DNA from: Variovorax sp. WS11
GTDB taxonomy: Bacteria > Pseudomonadota > Gammaproteobacteria > Burkholderiales > Burkholderiaceae_C
DNA length: 64,000 nt
Direction: 5' to 3'
Assembly (NCBI RefSeq): GCF_010499245.1
Contig: NZ_JAAGOW010000004.1
Span: 1-64,000, forward strand
Shown here: positions 63,760-64,000 of the stretch, in pieces
Layout: each line of letters begins with the position of its first letter
Numbering within the stretch: position 1 is the first letter of the stretch
Program-made: the position numbers and the translations under genes
The notes under the pieces: generated by a model
Told to the model about the DNA's origin: nothing
The model's database searches: none
The model's input: the letters and a program-made list of their open reading frames with translations, nothing else

Positions 63760-64000
63760 ATGCAGGACTACTACGCGGCCCGCGCGAACGAGTACGACGG
63801 GATCTACCTGAAGCCTGAACGGCAAGCCGATCTGCGGCAGATCGAAAGCTGGCTTTCGACCGTGTTCGCACGCCGTTCGGTCTTGGAGGTCGCCTGCGGC
63901 ACCGGGTACTGGACCCAGTTCTATGCGCCGGCTGCAGAGCGCGTGGTGGCGGTCGATGCGGCACCCGAGACGCTGCGCATCGCCGAGACCCGCGTACCGG
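63760..64000 (+). CDS. SAM-dependent methyltransferase, 3' end outside window
   Basis: The 80-residue visible part begins MQDYYAARANEYDGIYLKPE and has the class I SAM motif LEVACGTGYWTQ, then VVAVDAAPETLRIAETR. It starts three bases after the acetyltransferase stop, so the two are probably co-transcribed. The substrate is unknown. Confidence 0.85.
   Translation, partial: MQDYYAARANEYDGIYLKPERQADLRQIESWLSTVFARRSVLEVACGTGYWTQFYAPAAERVVAVDAAPETLRIAETRVP

Overview
The window is GC-rich, with gene families (Bug/TctC-type solute receptors, split-arnA Ara4N operon, NsrR-type regulator, ISNCY/IS1182/IS1380 elements) that point to a betaproteobacterium of the Burkholderiales. This placement is an inference from gene content and codon use; no rRNA or tRNA gene is present to confirm it.

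Region 1 (1-11.8 kb) is a stress/energy-reserve island: a frameshifted acetoacetyl-CoA reductase, a DUF2945 remnant, a DUF488 protein, a truncated 6-phosphogluconate dehydrogenase running into a P-type cation ATPase, two Rnk/GreA-C-terminal proteins, a tandem and a single universal stress protein, a second DUF488 protein, acetyl-CoA synthetase and a divergent LysR regulator. Several members are eroded. A (GTGTC)6 tract lies just upstream of one usp gene.

Region 2 (12-16.7 kb) holds a compact nitric-oxide module: a near-perfect NsrR-type operator, a group III truncated haemoglobin and nsrR itself. A cysteine-free glutaredoxin-like protein and a proline iminopeptidase follow.

Region 3 (16.5-41 kb) is a mosaic of accessory genes and mobile DNA: an ISNCY-type element with doubled terminal repeats, a DUF1016 nuclease, a DinG helicase coupled to a broken gene, a candidate small RNA, paralogous unknown proteins, a TRP-type substrate-binding protein, an HTH/PIN toxin-antitoxin pair, and a stack of insertion sequences (IS630, IS4, IS3, IS1380, IS1182). 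Two insertions can be resolved to the base from their target duplications.

Region 4 (40.7-50.6 kb) encodes lipid A modification with 4-amino-4-deoxy-L-arabinose: arnT, one small flippase subunit, arnB, arnC, arnA split into separate formyltransferase and dehydrogenase/decarboxylase genes, and arnD. On the left, divergent, are a PAP2 phosphatase, a GT2 glycosyltransferase and a truncated ArnT-like gene; on the right is an inverted, decayed copy of part of the same GT2 gene, so the cluster sits between inverted remnants.

Region 5 (50.6-53.6 kb) is a scar: a truncated FetB-like permease meets a frameshifted tyrosine recombinase, followed by an ISKra4-like fragment and a small accessory gene.

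Region 6 (53.6-63.3 kb) is a catabolic operon on the minus strand under a divergent GntR/UTRA regulator: an isocitrate-lyase-superfamily lyase, LeuC/LeuD-like dehydratase subunits, two Bug receptors, a TauD-family dioxygenase, a Sua5/YciO-domain protein and an acyl-CoA ligase. Its substrate is unknown. The window ends with an AAC(3)-I family acetyltransferase and the start of a methyltransferase.
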